A stretch of 64,000 bases of DNA from Domibacillus mangrovi (lineage in GTDB: Bacteria; Bacillota; Bacilli; Bacillales; Domibacillaceae). The notes beneath the pieces are model-generated. The model saw only the letters and a program-made list of their open reading frames with translations. It had not been told where the DNA came from and did no database searches. The position numbers and the translations under genes were made by a program. How positions within the stretch are numbered: position 1 is the stretch's first letter; each line of letters begins with the position of its first letter. The DNA lies in assembly GCF_001906925.1 (NCBI RefSeq), contig NZ_MRWQ01000005.1, positions 62,001 to 126,000 on the forward strand. Reading direction: 5' to 3'. This document shows positions 1 through 7,598 of this stretch, piece after piece.

Positions 1-167
1 TCGGTATTGAATTTATTGAGGAATTCGTATTAACCCAAACAATTTATCCAATCGAAAATTATATGAAACAATCATTAAAGCTCCTTGAAAAAGAAGGACT
101 ACTAATAGCAACTAATCGCAAAAAACCAATGAGCTATCCGGATGGATGCATGGTAAAATTTAATTAA
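1..167 (+). CDS. tcmP: Three-Cys-motif partner protein TcmP, C-terminal part (runs off window edge)
   Basis: An open frame enters at base 3 and ends at a TAA at 165-167. The last 54 residues are visible and end in a PDG-x-x-V-K-F type tail (SYPDGCMVKFN). That tail, and the next gene being a three-Cys-motif protein, fit the TcmP family, which is defined by this partnership. The function of TcmP proteins is not established here; they occur as phage and mobile-element accessory genes. The N-terminal part lies outside the window, so catalytic motifs cannot be checked. The family call rests on the short tail and the neighbour. Confidence 0.6.
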   Translation, partial: GIEFIEEFVLTQTIYPIENYMKQSLKLLEKEGLLIATNRKKPMSYPDGCMVKFN

Positions 168-222
168 GAACAGTTGTTCCTAAACCACACTTATGTTACA
201 ATTATCTAAAGGAGTGGTTTTT

Positions 223-939
223 ATGGCAGGAAATTCAAATATTGAGTGGACCGAAGCCACTTGGAACCCGATAACAGGCTGCACAAAAGTTTCAGAAGGA
301 TGCAAAAATTGTTACGCTGAACGTATGGCCAGACGACTAACTGCTATGGGAAATCCACGTTATGTTAATGGATTTAATGTTACCCTCCATCCAGATTTAG
401 TCGATGTTCCCCGTAGATGGGTGAAACCCAGAAAAATATTCGTTAATTCCATGTCTGACCTTTTTCATAAAGATGTTCCATTAGACTTTATCCAAAAGGT
501 GTTTCAAACAATGAATGAAACACCGCAGCACTCTTATCAAGTGCTCACCAAGCGCCCAGAACGCGCTGCTGAACTCTCATCTCATCTTACGTTCACGCCA
601 AATATTTGGATGGGAACAAGCATTGAAAATCAGCGTGTTATTGAGCGTATGAATTGTTTAAAGCAAGTGCCTGCCCACATTCGCTTTTTATCATGCGAAC
701 CACTTTTAGGTCCTTTGGATTTAGAGTTGAGTAATATTCATTGGGTAATTGTAGGTGGGGAATCGGGACCTGGTGCAAGGCCAATGGAAGCTGATTGGGT
801 TCGTTCAATTCGTGATCAATGTCAAGATCAACAGGTTGCCTTCTTTTTTAAACAATGGGGCGGCGTGCAAAAGCACCGTTACGGCAGAGAGTTAGATGAA
901 CAAACATATGATGAATTTCCAGAATTAAGTTTGATTTAA
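223..939 (+). CDS. Three-Cys-motif radical-SAM-like protein (phage Gp37/Gp68, DUF5131 family)
   Basis: This 238-residue protein belongs to the phage Gp37/Gp68 (DUF5131) family. Near the N-terminus it carries WNPITGC, then [15 protein letters not shown]: the three-cysteine cluster that gives the family its name and resembles a radical-SAM Fe-S site. Other family blocks seen are [21 protein letters not shown] and [11 protein letters not shown] chose ATG 223 because AAAGGAG lies 8 nt upstream; an in-frame ATG at 193 has no such site. It starts 55 nt after the tcmP-like frame, so the two probably share a transcript. The substrate is unknown; a nucleic-acid-modifying role is inference only. Confidence 0.85.
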   Translation: MAGNSNIEWTEATWNPITGCTKVSEGCKNCYAERMARRLTAMGNPRYVNGFNVTLHPDLVDVPRRWVKPRKIFVNSMSDLFHKDVPLDFIQKVFQTMNETPQHSYQVLTKRPERAAELSSHLTFTPNIWMGTSIENQRVIERMNCLKQVPAHIRFLSCEPLLGPLDLELSNIHWVIVGGESGPGARPMEADWVRSIRDQCQDQQVAFFFKQWGGVQKHRYGRELDEQTYDEFPELSLI

Positions 940-947
940 ATTTTCTC

Positions 948-979
948 CCCATCTCACTTTTATGAGATGGGTCTTGTTT
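948..979. terminator. Bidirectional intrinsic terminator
   Basis: A 9-bp perfect stem, CCCATCTCA/TGAGATGGG, is followed by a T-rich tract on the plus strand. It lies between the convergent three-Cys-motif gene and the DUF3006 gene. Confidence 0.75.
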
Positions 980-998
980 TAATCTAAAAAACCTTTAT

Positions 999-1247
999 TT
1001 ATTGATTACGCTTGAGTAGCTGCTCTTTGATCGCTTTTATTTTCTCTTTTATACTTTCTGTTTCTTCTTTTAAAAACTCAATTTTCACATCAGTTTCAGA
1101 CGATTCAATTCTTACCAAATCCCCTTCTTTTGCTGCGTCACCAAGTTTTTCAATAGGCATTAACTCTTCAACCGATTCATCTTCTCGCCATAGCAACTTT
1201 GCCTGACCTTTTTCAATAGAATCAATCGTGTAAACGCCATTTCTCAT
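999..1247 (-). CDS. DUF3006 family protein
   Basis: This small, highly charged protein of 82 residues matches the DUF3006 pattern: a short beta-rich N-terminal part (YTIDSIEKGQAKLLW, then LVRIES) and a lysine/glutamate-rich helical tail (IKEKIKAIKEQLLKRN). Its start codon overlaps the stop of the upstream metallo-beta-lactamase-fold gene by 4 nt (ATGA), so the two are translationally coupled. DUF3006 genes commonly follow such ComEC-like hydrolase genes, but their role is unknown. There is no signal peptide, so it should stay in the cytoplasm. A collinear 82-codon pseudogene copy lies at 18676-18924. Confidence 0.85.
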   Translation of the reverse strand: MRNGVYTIDSIEKGQAKLLWREDESVEELMPIEKLGDAAKEGDLVRIESSETDVKIEFLKEETESIKEKIKAIKEQLLKRNQ

Positions 1248-2782
1248 CGTTCACACGCCCAGCCGTCGTTATCACGGTCCATTTTATCTTGATAAGCGGG
1301 GTGCCCTTTTGCTACGCCGTCTGGATATACTTCGCGTAATTCAGTACAGTTAGCAAATTCTGTTTGAACAGGTGGTTCTGGTGTTGGCTCTGGCTCTGGT
1401 TCCGGAGCTGGGACAGTCCCTGAATTATCTTGTTCGAAGTAAATGTCCTGTCCATCTGTCCATGTTTCAACCGTGCCTTCTGGTGTTGACCAAACATCCA
1501 CTCCAGAATTCAAGAGCCGATTCAATACAACTGAATCTGGATGACCGTATTGATTAGTTTCGCCATAAGACAAAATTGCATCTAATGGATCCACTGCATT
1601 TAAAAACGCCTGTGATGTGCCTGTTTCAGATCCGTGATGAGATACTTTCAATACCTCTGCATCCAAATCATATTTTTTGATTAATGCAGTTTCTACTTCA
1701 ACGCCTGCATCACCAGTCAAAAGATAATCAACTTCACCATAGCTGACCATAAGCACAATGGACCCATCATTTAAGTCAGTTGCAGCATGGTCTACATGAA
1801 GCACTTTAACAGTAACTGTTGGATCAAGTGTAATGTTCTGCCCCTCTTGTGCCAATTTAAATGCTGCACCTTTTGACTGAACCGCTGTTAAATAATCTAG
1901 ATAGGTCTGCGTTGTGTGATCTTGCCCAGAATCGATCACTGATTTAACACCGTAGTTTTTAATGACATAATCCGCACCACCGATATGATCTGCATCCGGA
2001 TGTGTGGCCACAAATGTATCGATAGAAGAAACACCTAGCGCCTCAAGAGCCGTTTTAACTGCATTATCACTTCGGCTTGCATCCACTAGCATGTTTTTAC
2101 CGTTCGGAAAGCCTAGCAAAATAGCATCGCCCTGTCCGACATCAAGGAAATTCACACTAAACGGCGGCAATATTTCACCTGGTATAAAGTACGGATCCAA
2201 TGCACGAGCCATAAATGCCGCAAACTGACCGCGTGTGACAGCTGTATTAGGACGATATGTATTGTCTGGATAGCCTGCTGTAATGCCTGCCGCAATAATT
2301 TTTCCTATGTATGGATACGCAGCTGACGAGGATGAAACGTCTTTAAACGTAACGGACGCAGAATCGGATAACTCAAACGCACGTGTTAATAAGATTGCTA
2401 GCTGGCCACGTGACACCGTTTGTCCTGGACGAAATGTGCCATCTGGAAAGCCCGAAATGATCCCTTCATCTACCGCTGATTCGATATAGCCCGATGCTGT
2501 ATTCGATGAATTAACATCAGAAAAGGATGTTTTCCGTTTCGTGCCGTCCAATTCGAACGTTTTGCCAATTAAAATAGCAGCTTGCGCACGTGTTACGGCC
2601 TGATCCGGTTTAAAGGATCCATCCTGAAAGCCCGTAATAATTTCAGCATCTGATAGATAATCAATTTCTTCATAAAAACGATAACCATCCGGTACGTCTT
2701 TAAATGATGCTGCTTCCGCAAATGGTGTTGCAATACCGAGCGCTAACACAGCACTTGATAAAAAAGCGAATGTTTTTTTCAT
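1244..2782 (-). CDS. Secreted S-layer-anchored metallo-beta-lactamase-fold (ComEC-like) hydrolase with Excalibur domain
   Basis: This 512-residue protein has a Sec signal peptide (cleavage likely after PFAEA, about residue 25). Three S-layer-homology repeats follow (about 26-200, each with F-x-DV and TRGQ/TRAQ-type ends). Next is a metallo-beta-lactamase fold of the ComEC/Rec2 C-terminal type (about 208-450), with VNFLDVGQGDAILL, the metal motif THPDADHIGG and KVSHHGSETG. A Pro-Glu repeat linker leads to a C-terminal Excalibur calcium-binding domain (CTELR...DRDNDGWACE). It should sit on the cell wall facing outward. Extracellular nucleic-acid or phosphodiester hydrolysis is inferred from the ComEC-like fold. 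It is coupled to the DUF3006 gene. Confidence 0.9.
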   Translation of the reverse strand: MKKTFAFLSSAVLALGIATPFAEAASFKDVPDGYRFYEEIDYLSDAEIITGFQDGSFKPDQAVTRAQAAILIGKTFELDGTKRKTSFSDVNSSNTASGYIESAVDEGIISGFPDGTFRPGQTVSRGQLAILLTRAFELSDSASVTFKDVSSSSAAYPYIGKIIAAGITAGYPDNTYRPNTAVTRGQFAAFMARALDPYFIPGEILPPFSVNFLDVGQGDAILLGFPNGKNMLVDASRSDNAVKTALEALGVSSIDTFVATHPDADHIGGADYVIKNYGVKSVIDSGQDHTTQTYLDYLTAVQSKGAAFKLAQEGQNITLDPTVTVKVLHVDHAATDLNDGSIVLMVSYGEVDYLLTGDAGVEVETALIKKYDLDAEVLKVSHHGSETGTSQAFLNAVDPLDAILSYGETNQYGHPDSVVLNRLLNSGVDVWSTPEGTVETWTDGQDIYFEQDNSGTVPAPEPEPEPTPEPPVQTEFANCTELREVYPDGVAKGHPAYQDKMDRDNDGWACER

Positions 2783-3014
2783 TTTCTCTCTACCTCTCTT
2801 TCATAGTTTGATTATACCTTTCGTTTTACAATTTTGTAATAGATTTTCCAAAATCAATTAAATGTTAATACTTACAGGTTTATTGTAAATTTCCCAATTC
2901 AGATAAATTTTAATATAAATTAAGGCCACTCCCTTTTATTCTGCATTAATATGTTATATACTTTCCACCAAACGTATATTCCCATATATGTAAATTGGAA
3001 AAGAGGCGGTCACT

Positions 3015-3497
3015 TTGGTCTATACAAAAACACATTTAGAAGATTTTATTCAAAACCTCTACACGAATATTGGAATCCACCATCCTCAACAACTAAACTT
3101 AGTAGAAATTTCTACAAAGCTTGGTATTGTCATTGATTATATTGACGGCATCAGCAAGTGCATAGAACATGAACAATTTTCATTTATCATGCTAAATCAA
3201 AATCTCTCCCCTGCTGTGCAATGGCAGGAGTTTGCCCATGAGCTCTGTCATCTGCTGCGTCACGCAGGTAATCAATATACACTCCCTCCCTTCTTCTTAA
3301 AAATGCAGGAATGGCAGGCCAACAGCTTTGCCCTGCACTTTTGTGTTCCGACTTTTATGCTCGAAAAACTTGAATTAACAGATCATAAGCAAGTAGCTAT
3401 TTCCATTATTGCTCAAACGTTTGGTGTAGAATATGACTTTGCTGAAGAACGGCTTGAACGTTGGCTGATACAACGGGCCATGGTGTATTACGGATAA
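3015..3497 (+). CDS. ImmA/IrrE-family metallopeptidase
   Basis: This 160-residue protein carries the zinc-peptidase signature HELCHLLRH (HExxH) with a downstream EWQAN as likely third ligand, as in ImmA of ICEBs1 and phage homologues. ImmA enzymes cleave the partner repressor ImmR to induce the element. The TTG start at 3015 is preceded by AGAGGCGG, and no ATG is better placed. No HTH repressor gene is seen next to it or anywhere in the left 21 kb, so its target is either outside the window or lost. It lies between the secreted hydrolase and the thermonuclease, in line with the integrase. Confidence 0.85.
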   Translation: MVYTKTHLEDFIQNLYTNIGIHHPQQLNLVEISTKLGIVIDYIDGISKCIEHEQFSFIMLNQNLSPAVQWQEFAHELCHLLRHAGNQYTLPPFFLKMQEWQANSFALHFCVPTFMLEKLELTDHKQVAISIIAQTFGVEYDFAEERLERWLIQRAMVYYG

Positions 3498-3699
3498 AAG
3501 AAAGGGACTCTATTCCTCTCACCATTTGTCGTAATTTGTCGGAGGAAATATGTGGATGTCCCTCTTTTTTTATAGGAAGATAGATAGAATGACTAGTCAG
3601 GCATTAATTAGCACACTATGGTGTGTATTTAATTTAATTATTGGATGGTACTATTTTCACGATATGGATGACTTATTGTTAAAAGGGGGATTTTTAGAA

Positions 3700-4605
3700 A
3701 TGAGCAATCTGTTCAAAGGATGTCTTGGTTGTCTAGGACTGCTTGTTGTGTTGGCTTTACTCGTTGGCGGATGTACTGCGTTTTTCGATGTAGATGAGGA
3801 CGTTGAGGTTAGCAACAATTCTGTTACAGAAACGGAAGTAAGTGAAGAGGAAACTACTGCTGAAGAACAGACCACTGAGAAAGTCACTGCTCCGACAACG
3901 ACAGAAGTTGTTAATAAGGAACAAACAGCTAGTTCCCTTCCCGATGGGTTAATTGCTGCTACTGTAATTCGTGTAGTGGATGGTGACACGATTAAAGTTA
4001 CTATGGATGGCAAAGAAGAAACCGTTCGACTGATTCTTGTCGATACGCCGGAAACAAAACATCCGCAGAAAGATGTTCAACCATTTGGTCCCGAGGCATC
4101 CACTTTTACGACTGAACAGCTGTCGGGTGTAGAAGTGAAGATCGAACCTGGCATCGAGGAACGAGACCGTTATGGCCGTCTGCTTGCTTACGTATATGTC
4201 GGAGATAAGATGTTTAATAAGATGCTGTTAGAAAAAGGATTAGCTCGTGTCGCTGTATATCCACCGAATACGCAGTATCTTGACGAATTTGAAAAAATAC
4301 AGGCTGATGCAAAGAGCCAAGCAATCGGGATCTGGTCTATTGAAAATTACGTGACGGACGATGGTTATAATTCTGAATCAAATAAAGAGCCAGAGGCAAT
4401 ACCTGCTCCAGTCCAAGAAGAAACTAAGCCCATTCCTGTTGTTGAACCAGAACCTGCTCCCGAGCCAGAACCCGTTGTTCAATCTGAATCCTATCAGAAC
4501 TGCACAGAGCTGAGAAAAGTTTATCCAGCTGGCGTCGCTTCCGATCACCCTGCTTACGAATCGAAGCATGACCGTGATAAAGATAATTGGGCTTGCGAGT
4601 CGTAA
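3700..4605 (+). CDS. Membrane-anchored thermonuclease (SNase) with C-terminal Excalibur domain
   Basis: This 301-residue protein starts with a hydrophobic segment (about 8-25, ending LVGGC, which could also be a lipobox). A Thr/Glu-rich linker follows, then a staphylococcal-nuclease domain (about 85-225) with VVDGDTIKV, RLILVDTPE and ERDRYGRLLAYV, which hold the expected catalytic Arg and calcium-binding Asp residues. After a Pro-Glu linker comes an Excalibur domain (CTELRKVYPAGVA...DRDKDNWACE) almost the same as that of the hydrolase at 1244-2782. ATG 3700 is chosen because AAGGGGG lies 10 nt upstream; an in-frame ATG at 3550 lacks a good site. Predicted extracellular nuclease. A deleted copy lies at 19190-19700. 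Confidence 0.88.
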   Translation: MSNLFKGCLGCLGLLVVLALLVGGCTAFFDVDEDVEVSNNSVTETEVSEEETTAEEQTTEKVTAPTTTEVVNKEQTASSLPDGLIAATVIRVVDGDTIKVTMDGKEETVRLILVDTPETKHPQKDVQPFGPEASTFTTEQLSGVEVKIEPGIEERDRYGRLLAYVYVGDKMFNKMLLEKGLARVAVYPPNTQYLDEFEKIQADAKSQAIGIWSIENYVTDDGYNSESNKEPEAIPAPVQEETKPIPVVEPEPAPEPEPVVQSESYQNCTELRKVYPAGVASDHPAYESKHDRDKDNWACES

Positions 4606-4630
4606 TTCACCAGTTTAACCATTCTCATCC

Positions 4631-4664
4631 AACCTGTCCCTTTATGAGACAGGTTTTTTCTTTT
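4631..4664 (+). terminator. Intrinsic terminator after thermonuclease gene
   Basis: The stem CCTGTC/GACAGG with an ATGA-containing loop is followed by TTTTTTCTTTT. The right-hand copy near 19736-19760 is mismatched (GAGGCAG). Confidence 0.8.
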
Positions 4665-4828
4665 ATAATGAATAGAAACGTATGTTCCAATTATCAATTA
4701 AGTACATTTCACTCCTTACAGTCTTTAATGAACATTAACGCGAGAGTGACTTTGTACTTTGAGCCGTCTTGAAGAAGTACTTTTTTAGCCTTACGCTCAA
4801 GTAAAGAAGATTTGAAAGGAGAATGATT

Positions 4829-5974
4829 ATGGCGGCATTCAGAAAACGTGGGAATAAGTGGGAGTATCGTGCCTCGTATAAAGATCCCTTTACACAAGAA
4901 TATAAAGTAAAGTCCAAAGGCGGGTTTTCTACCAAAAAAGAGGCACAAATGGCTGCTGCAGATGCGGAAAAACAAATCGCTGAAGGTCTTGAAACAACCG
5001 AAGGAAATATTAGCCTTTCCTTTTATTTAAATAATTGGCTAGTTGAATATAAAAAAGAAACGGTCCGGAAAAATACGTATGATCTGCATGAACGGAACGT
5101 GAGGAATCATATTCTCCCCTACTTCAAAAATATTAGCCTTGTTGACGTGAAGCCGATCATGTACCAAAAGTTTTTGAATCATCTCACCAACCAAGATTAC
5201 AGCAAGCGTACGGTTGAAATTATCCATGGGACTATGTACAACGCCATGGAAAAAGCCCTCGTTCTAGGCAAATTGAAAAAGAATCCTTGCCGCGGTGCAA
5301 CGATCTCCAATCGTAATGCCAAAGAGGATACCGGTTTAAAGTATATGCGTTCAGAGGATGTTCCTTCTTTCTTACAAACTGCCTTTAAGTACAATTACAT
5401 ATACTATATTTTCTTCAAGGTTTTAATTGAAAGTGGTATGCGTAAAGGTGAGGCTGCTGCACTCCAATGGACAGACATCGATTTAAAAGAAAACCGGATC
5501 AGCATCACGAAGTCGCTTGATTTCCAGGCTGATTCAGAAGAAGGTTTATTCGGAGATACGAAAACTTATAATTCAAAGCGTGAAATTGTGATGAGCCAGT
5601 CCATTATGAATGAGCTTCGCGATCATAAGAAATGGCAGAACAACAATAAACTGACGTTAAACGATATTTATAAGCATGATTTAAACTTAGTATTTTGCCG
5701 TATCGATGGAAATTACTTACCGAAGTCTACTTTATTCAACGCTTTTAAACGCATATTGAAACAAGCCGAACTTCAACAATTGCCCATTCATTCATTACGT
5801 CATACACATGCCGTGATGCTCCTTGAATCTGGCTCAAGTATGAAATTCATCCAAGACCGACTTGGTCATGGCAGCATGGCCATTACGGCAGATGTGTATT
5901 CGCATGTCAGCGACCGTCTTAGCAAAGAAAGCATTGAAGAGTATGAAAAGTATGTTTCACTGTTCTTAAAATAA
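4829..5974 (+). CDS. Tyrosine-recombinase integrase (intact)
   Basis: This phage/ICE-type integrase has 381 residues. An arm-binding N-terminal domain (FRKRGNKWEYRASYKDP) is followed by a SAM-like core-binding domain and a catalytic domain. Catalytic residues are visible: Arg205 in ESGMRKGE, His321-x-x-Arg324 in HSLRHTH, a Gly-His in LGHGS, and the nucleophile Tyr357 in DVYSH. ATG 4829 is preferred over 4823 because GGAG sits 7 nt upstream of it and only 1 nt from the other. Directly downstream lie TTTTGGTCAAA repeats and a copy of the glnA 3' end, as expected for an attachment site next to int. It is nearly identical to the frameshifted copy at 19924-21067, and could act on all three glnA-like sites. 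Confidence 0.95.
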   Translation: MAAFRKRGNKWEYRASYKDPFTQEYKVKSKGGFSTKKEAQMAAADAEKQIAEGLETTEGNISLSFYLNNWLVEYKKETVRKNTYDLHERNVRNHILPYFKNISLVDVKPIMYQKFLNHLTNQDYSKRTVEIIHGTMYNAMEKALVLGKLKKNPCRGATISNRNAKEDTGLKYMRSEDVPSFLQTAFKYNYIYYIFFKVLIESGMRKGEAAALQWTDIDLKENRISITKSLDFQADSEEGLFGDTKTYNSKREIVMSQSIMNELRDHKKWQNNNKLTLNDIYKHDLNLVFCRIDGNYLPKSTLFNAFKRILKQAELQQLPIHSLRHTHAVMLLESGSSMKFIQDRLGHGSMAITADVYSHVSDRLSKESIEEYEKYVSLFLK

Positions 5975-6032
5975 TTTTGGTCAAATTTTGGTCAAAACCG
6001 TATTCCTACTAAAAATATTGTATTTGACCAAA
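5975..6032. repeat. TTTTGGTCAAA repeats beside integrase and attachment site
   Basis: Two direct copies of TTTTGGTCAAA (5975-5985 and 5986-5996) are followed by the inverted form TTTGACCAAA (6023-6032), between the int stop codon and the glnA-like sequence. The same layout with one direct copy fewer follows the second integrase (21068-21078 and 21105-21114). Further copies lie near the 7.5 kb remnant (7707-7715 partial, 7773-7783). Candidate integrase or accessory-protein binding sites. Confidence 0.55.
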
Positions 6033-6035
6033 TTA

Positions 6036-6130
6036 AGAAAAACCCCTCAAAGCCAGTTGGCTCAAGGGGTTCAGCTGATTAGAATGTTGTAAGATATTGT
6101 TCACGTTCCCACGGATGAACTTGTGTGCGG
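6036..6130 (-). repeat. Attachment-site copy 1: duplicated glnA 3' end plus terminator
   Basis: Read on the minus strand, 6079-6129 encodes [16 protein letters not shown] and a stop: the same last 16 residues as the resident glnA (21161 onward), with several synonymous differences. It is followed by the same terminator stem, CCCC..GCC/GGC..GGGG. Similarity to glnA stops just upstream of the Arg codon. This is what an element leaves when it inserts at the 3' end of a protein gene and carries its own copy of that end. It directly follows the intact integrase. Confidence 0.85.
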
Positions 6131-6132
6131 AT

Positions 6133-6529
6133 CGTGTTTGTGCTTTTTATAGATTGTTAATGTTCATTAGAAAACTTGATTAAATAATATTCTGGGCAAG
6201 TTGCTTTTTATTTTATGTTATAACATTTTGTTTTTATGTGGGTGTTTCGTGGGTATCTGAGGCAATACCCACGAACTATTTTGAAACTTGTTAAAACACG
6301 CTTTATTAAATCACTCTCAACTGTATCTTTATCATAATGTTTGATTAAAAATCATCTAAAGCTTTGATCTTACTGCATTTAAAACGTAAATAATAGGTAA
6401 TTGTCGTTCGATATCATTCTTTCTACTTACATTATACTATTATTTACAAATTATTTATAGACTACTCTTTTGGTATTTCCCATACTATACTGTTATACAC
6501 AAATCTAAAAATATAAGGGGTGTATCAGT
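6133..6529. other. AT-rich gap with one perfect hairpin
   Basis: I see no credible gene here. The only structure is an 11-bp perfect inverted repeat, TTCGTGGGTAT/ATACCCACGAA (6246-6256 and 6265-6275, 8-nt loop). It has no clear T-run, so it is not an obvious terminator. The right end of the gap should hold the arr promoter and ribosome-binding site (AAGGGGTGT upstream of 6530). Confidence 0.5.
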
Positions 6530-6946
6530 ATGAATGACAAAAAAGGTGTCTTAGATAATGGTCCTTTTTTTCATGGTACTAAAGCAGAACTAAAAATTGG
6601 AGATTTATTAGAACCACAACACTTATCAAATTACCAAGATAAAAAATCTAATTATATATATTTTACTGCAACATTAGATGCTGCTAAATGGGGTGCTGAA
6701 TTAGCAACATCTAAATCAAAAGAAAGAATTTATATTGTAGAACCATTAGGTGATTTTGAAAATGATCCGAACTTAACTGACAAAAGATTTCCTGGAAACC
6801 CAACACGTTCTTATAGGTCTAAATCTCCTTTGAAAATAATAGCTGAATTAAGGTCATGGGAAAGACATTCCGATGAAGATATAAATCATATGCTTACATC
6901 TTTAAAAAAGTTACGTGAACAAGGAAAAGCTGTAATATACGATTAA
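6530..6946 (+). CDS. arr: Rifampin ADP-ribosyltransferase (Arr)
   Basis: This 138-residue protein is a full-length Arr. It shows FFHGTKAELKIGDLL at the N-terminus, YFTATLDAAKWGAELA in the middle, and IYIVEPLGDFENDPNLTDK followed by FPGNPTRSYRS. The His, Tyr and Asp residues of the Arr NAD-binding and catalytic site are in place. Arr transfers ADP-ribose from NAD to rifampin and inactivates it. An AAGGGG site precedes ATG 6530. Its stop overlaps, tail to tail, the truncated WYL-like gene at 6943, so arr appears to have landed in that gene's 3' part. A remnant of a second rifampin-inactivating gene type lies at 16838-17330. Confidence 0.93.
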   Translation: MNDKKGVLDNGPFFHGTKAELKIGDLLEPQHLSNYQDKKSNYIYFTATLDAAKWGAELATSKSKERIYIVEPLGDFENDPNLTDKRFPGNPTRSYRSKSPLKIIAELRSWERHSDEDINHMLTSLKKLREQGKAVIYD

Positions 6947-7089
6947 TCCGTAAAGCAATAGCCCTTAATATAATTGTCGTCCATACTCGTGACAATAATA
7001 CGTCGTTTCGTGATCGTGTTATCCAATGCCATGTACATGATCTCGATTGGCCATTTCTCTTCTTTCGATTTCAACAGTAATCCGTTCAT
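6943..7089 (-). pseudogene. Truncated short WYL-like protein
   Basis: The visible 48 residues (MNGLLLKSKEEKWPIEIMYM onward, then TKRRIIVT) match the first two thirds of the 73-residue protein at 10100-10321, but end at KGYCFTD. The paralogue continues for about 25 more residues. The break coincides with the 3' end of arr, so insertion of arr probably removed the 3' end. Start at ATG 7089, with AAAGAAAGGGG upstream. Confidence 0.7.
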
Positions 7090-7233
7090 TTTAGCAACCC
7101 CTTTCTTTAATTCCATTATAAAAAAACAAATGTTCTTTTCGTGAATCAAAAATAAATGTATCTCCCTCTTTTCTATTACACATTTCATGGGTATATAGCA
7201 TTATATTAGTTAATCAACAAAGGAGCTTATTAC

Positions 7234-7404
7234 ATGGCTGAGAAAATTGTTATGACTTGTCCAAATTGTGGGAATATGATCAAGGATGAGGAGTACGTAG
7301 GGATAACCCACATATATTCTGTTGTTCATTTCGGCTGTGGCTCCATACCTTTACCAGGAGAGGTAATAATTGAAATTGGCTCTGTTGCAGATATTACAGA
7401 GTAG
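7234..7404 (+). CDS. Small zinc-ribbon-like protein, unknown function
   Basis: This 56-residue protein begins MAEKIVMTCPNCGNMIKDEE. It has a CPNC knuckle and one further Cys (FGCGS), so a half zinc ribbon is possible. AAAGGAG lies 9 nt before ATG 7234. A terminator follows directly. The local layout (short WYL-like gene on the minus strand, small plus-strand gene, gcggccggtc terminator) is repeated at 10100-10742. I do not recognise a family. Confidence 0.65.
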   Translation: MAEKIVMTCPNCGNMIKDEEYVGITHIYSVVHFGCGSIPLPGEVIIEIGSVADITE

Positions 7405-7414
7405 CATCTTGTAT

Positions 7415-7440
7415 GACTGGCTGCGGCCGGTCTTTTTATT
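7415..7440 (+). terminator. Intrinsic terminator
   Basis: The stem GACTGGC/GCCGGTC around TGCG is followed by TTTTTATTT. It is almost the same as the terminator at 10719-10742. Confidence 0.75.
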
Positions 7441-7519
7441 TAGAATTCCTTTTTGGCCGATTATTCGACGGGCAGTAGAGATGAGCAAGCTAAAAATAGG
7501 CTCTTTCTGAAAAATAGGA

Positions 7520-7598
7520 AAAACCCCTTAAAGTCAGACTGCTCAAGGGGTTTCACATATTCATGTATTGCTCATGCACTCAAGAATGAACTTGTTTG
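7520..7598 (-). repeat. Attachment-site copy 2: diverged glnA 3' end plus terminator
   Basis: The terminator motif CCCCTTAAAG..CTCAAGGGG is kept (about 7524-7551). Beyond it, the minus strand reads F-K-Q-V-H-S-stop-V-H-E-Q-Y-M-N-M-stop, a decayed version of the glnA C-terminus ([10 protein letters not shown]). It has the same orientation as the other two copies. It looks like an older attachment-site scar. Confidence 0.6.

Noticed and set aside
1372-2489. Plus-strand frames across the secreted hydrolase gene
   Set aside because: They are shadows of the minus-strand gene, which has a signal peptide, complete domains and continuous motifs.
4709-4975. Antisense frame preserved in both element copies (also 19804-20070), ending VTLALMFIKDCKE
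   Set aside because: It overlaps the integrase start on the other strand; the differences between copies change residues (K/N, A/V, C/R), and there is no start with a ribosome-binding site. Likely non-coding spacer conserved by recent duplication.
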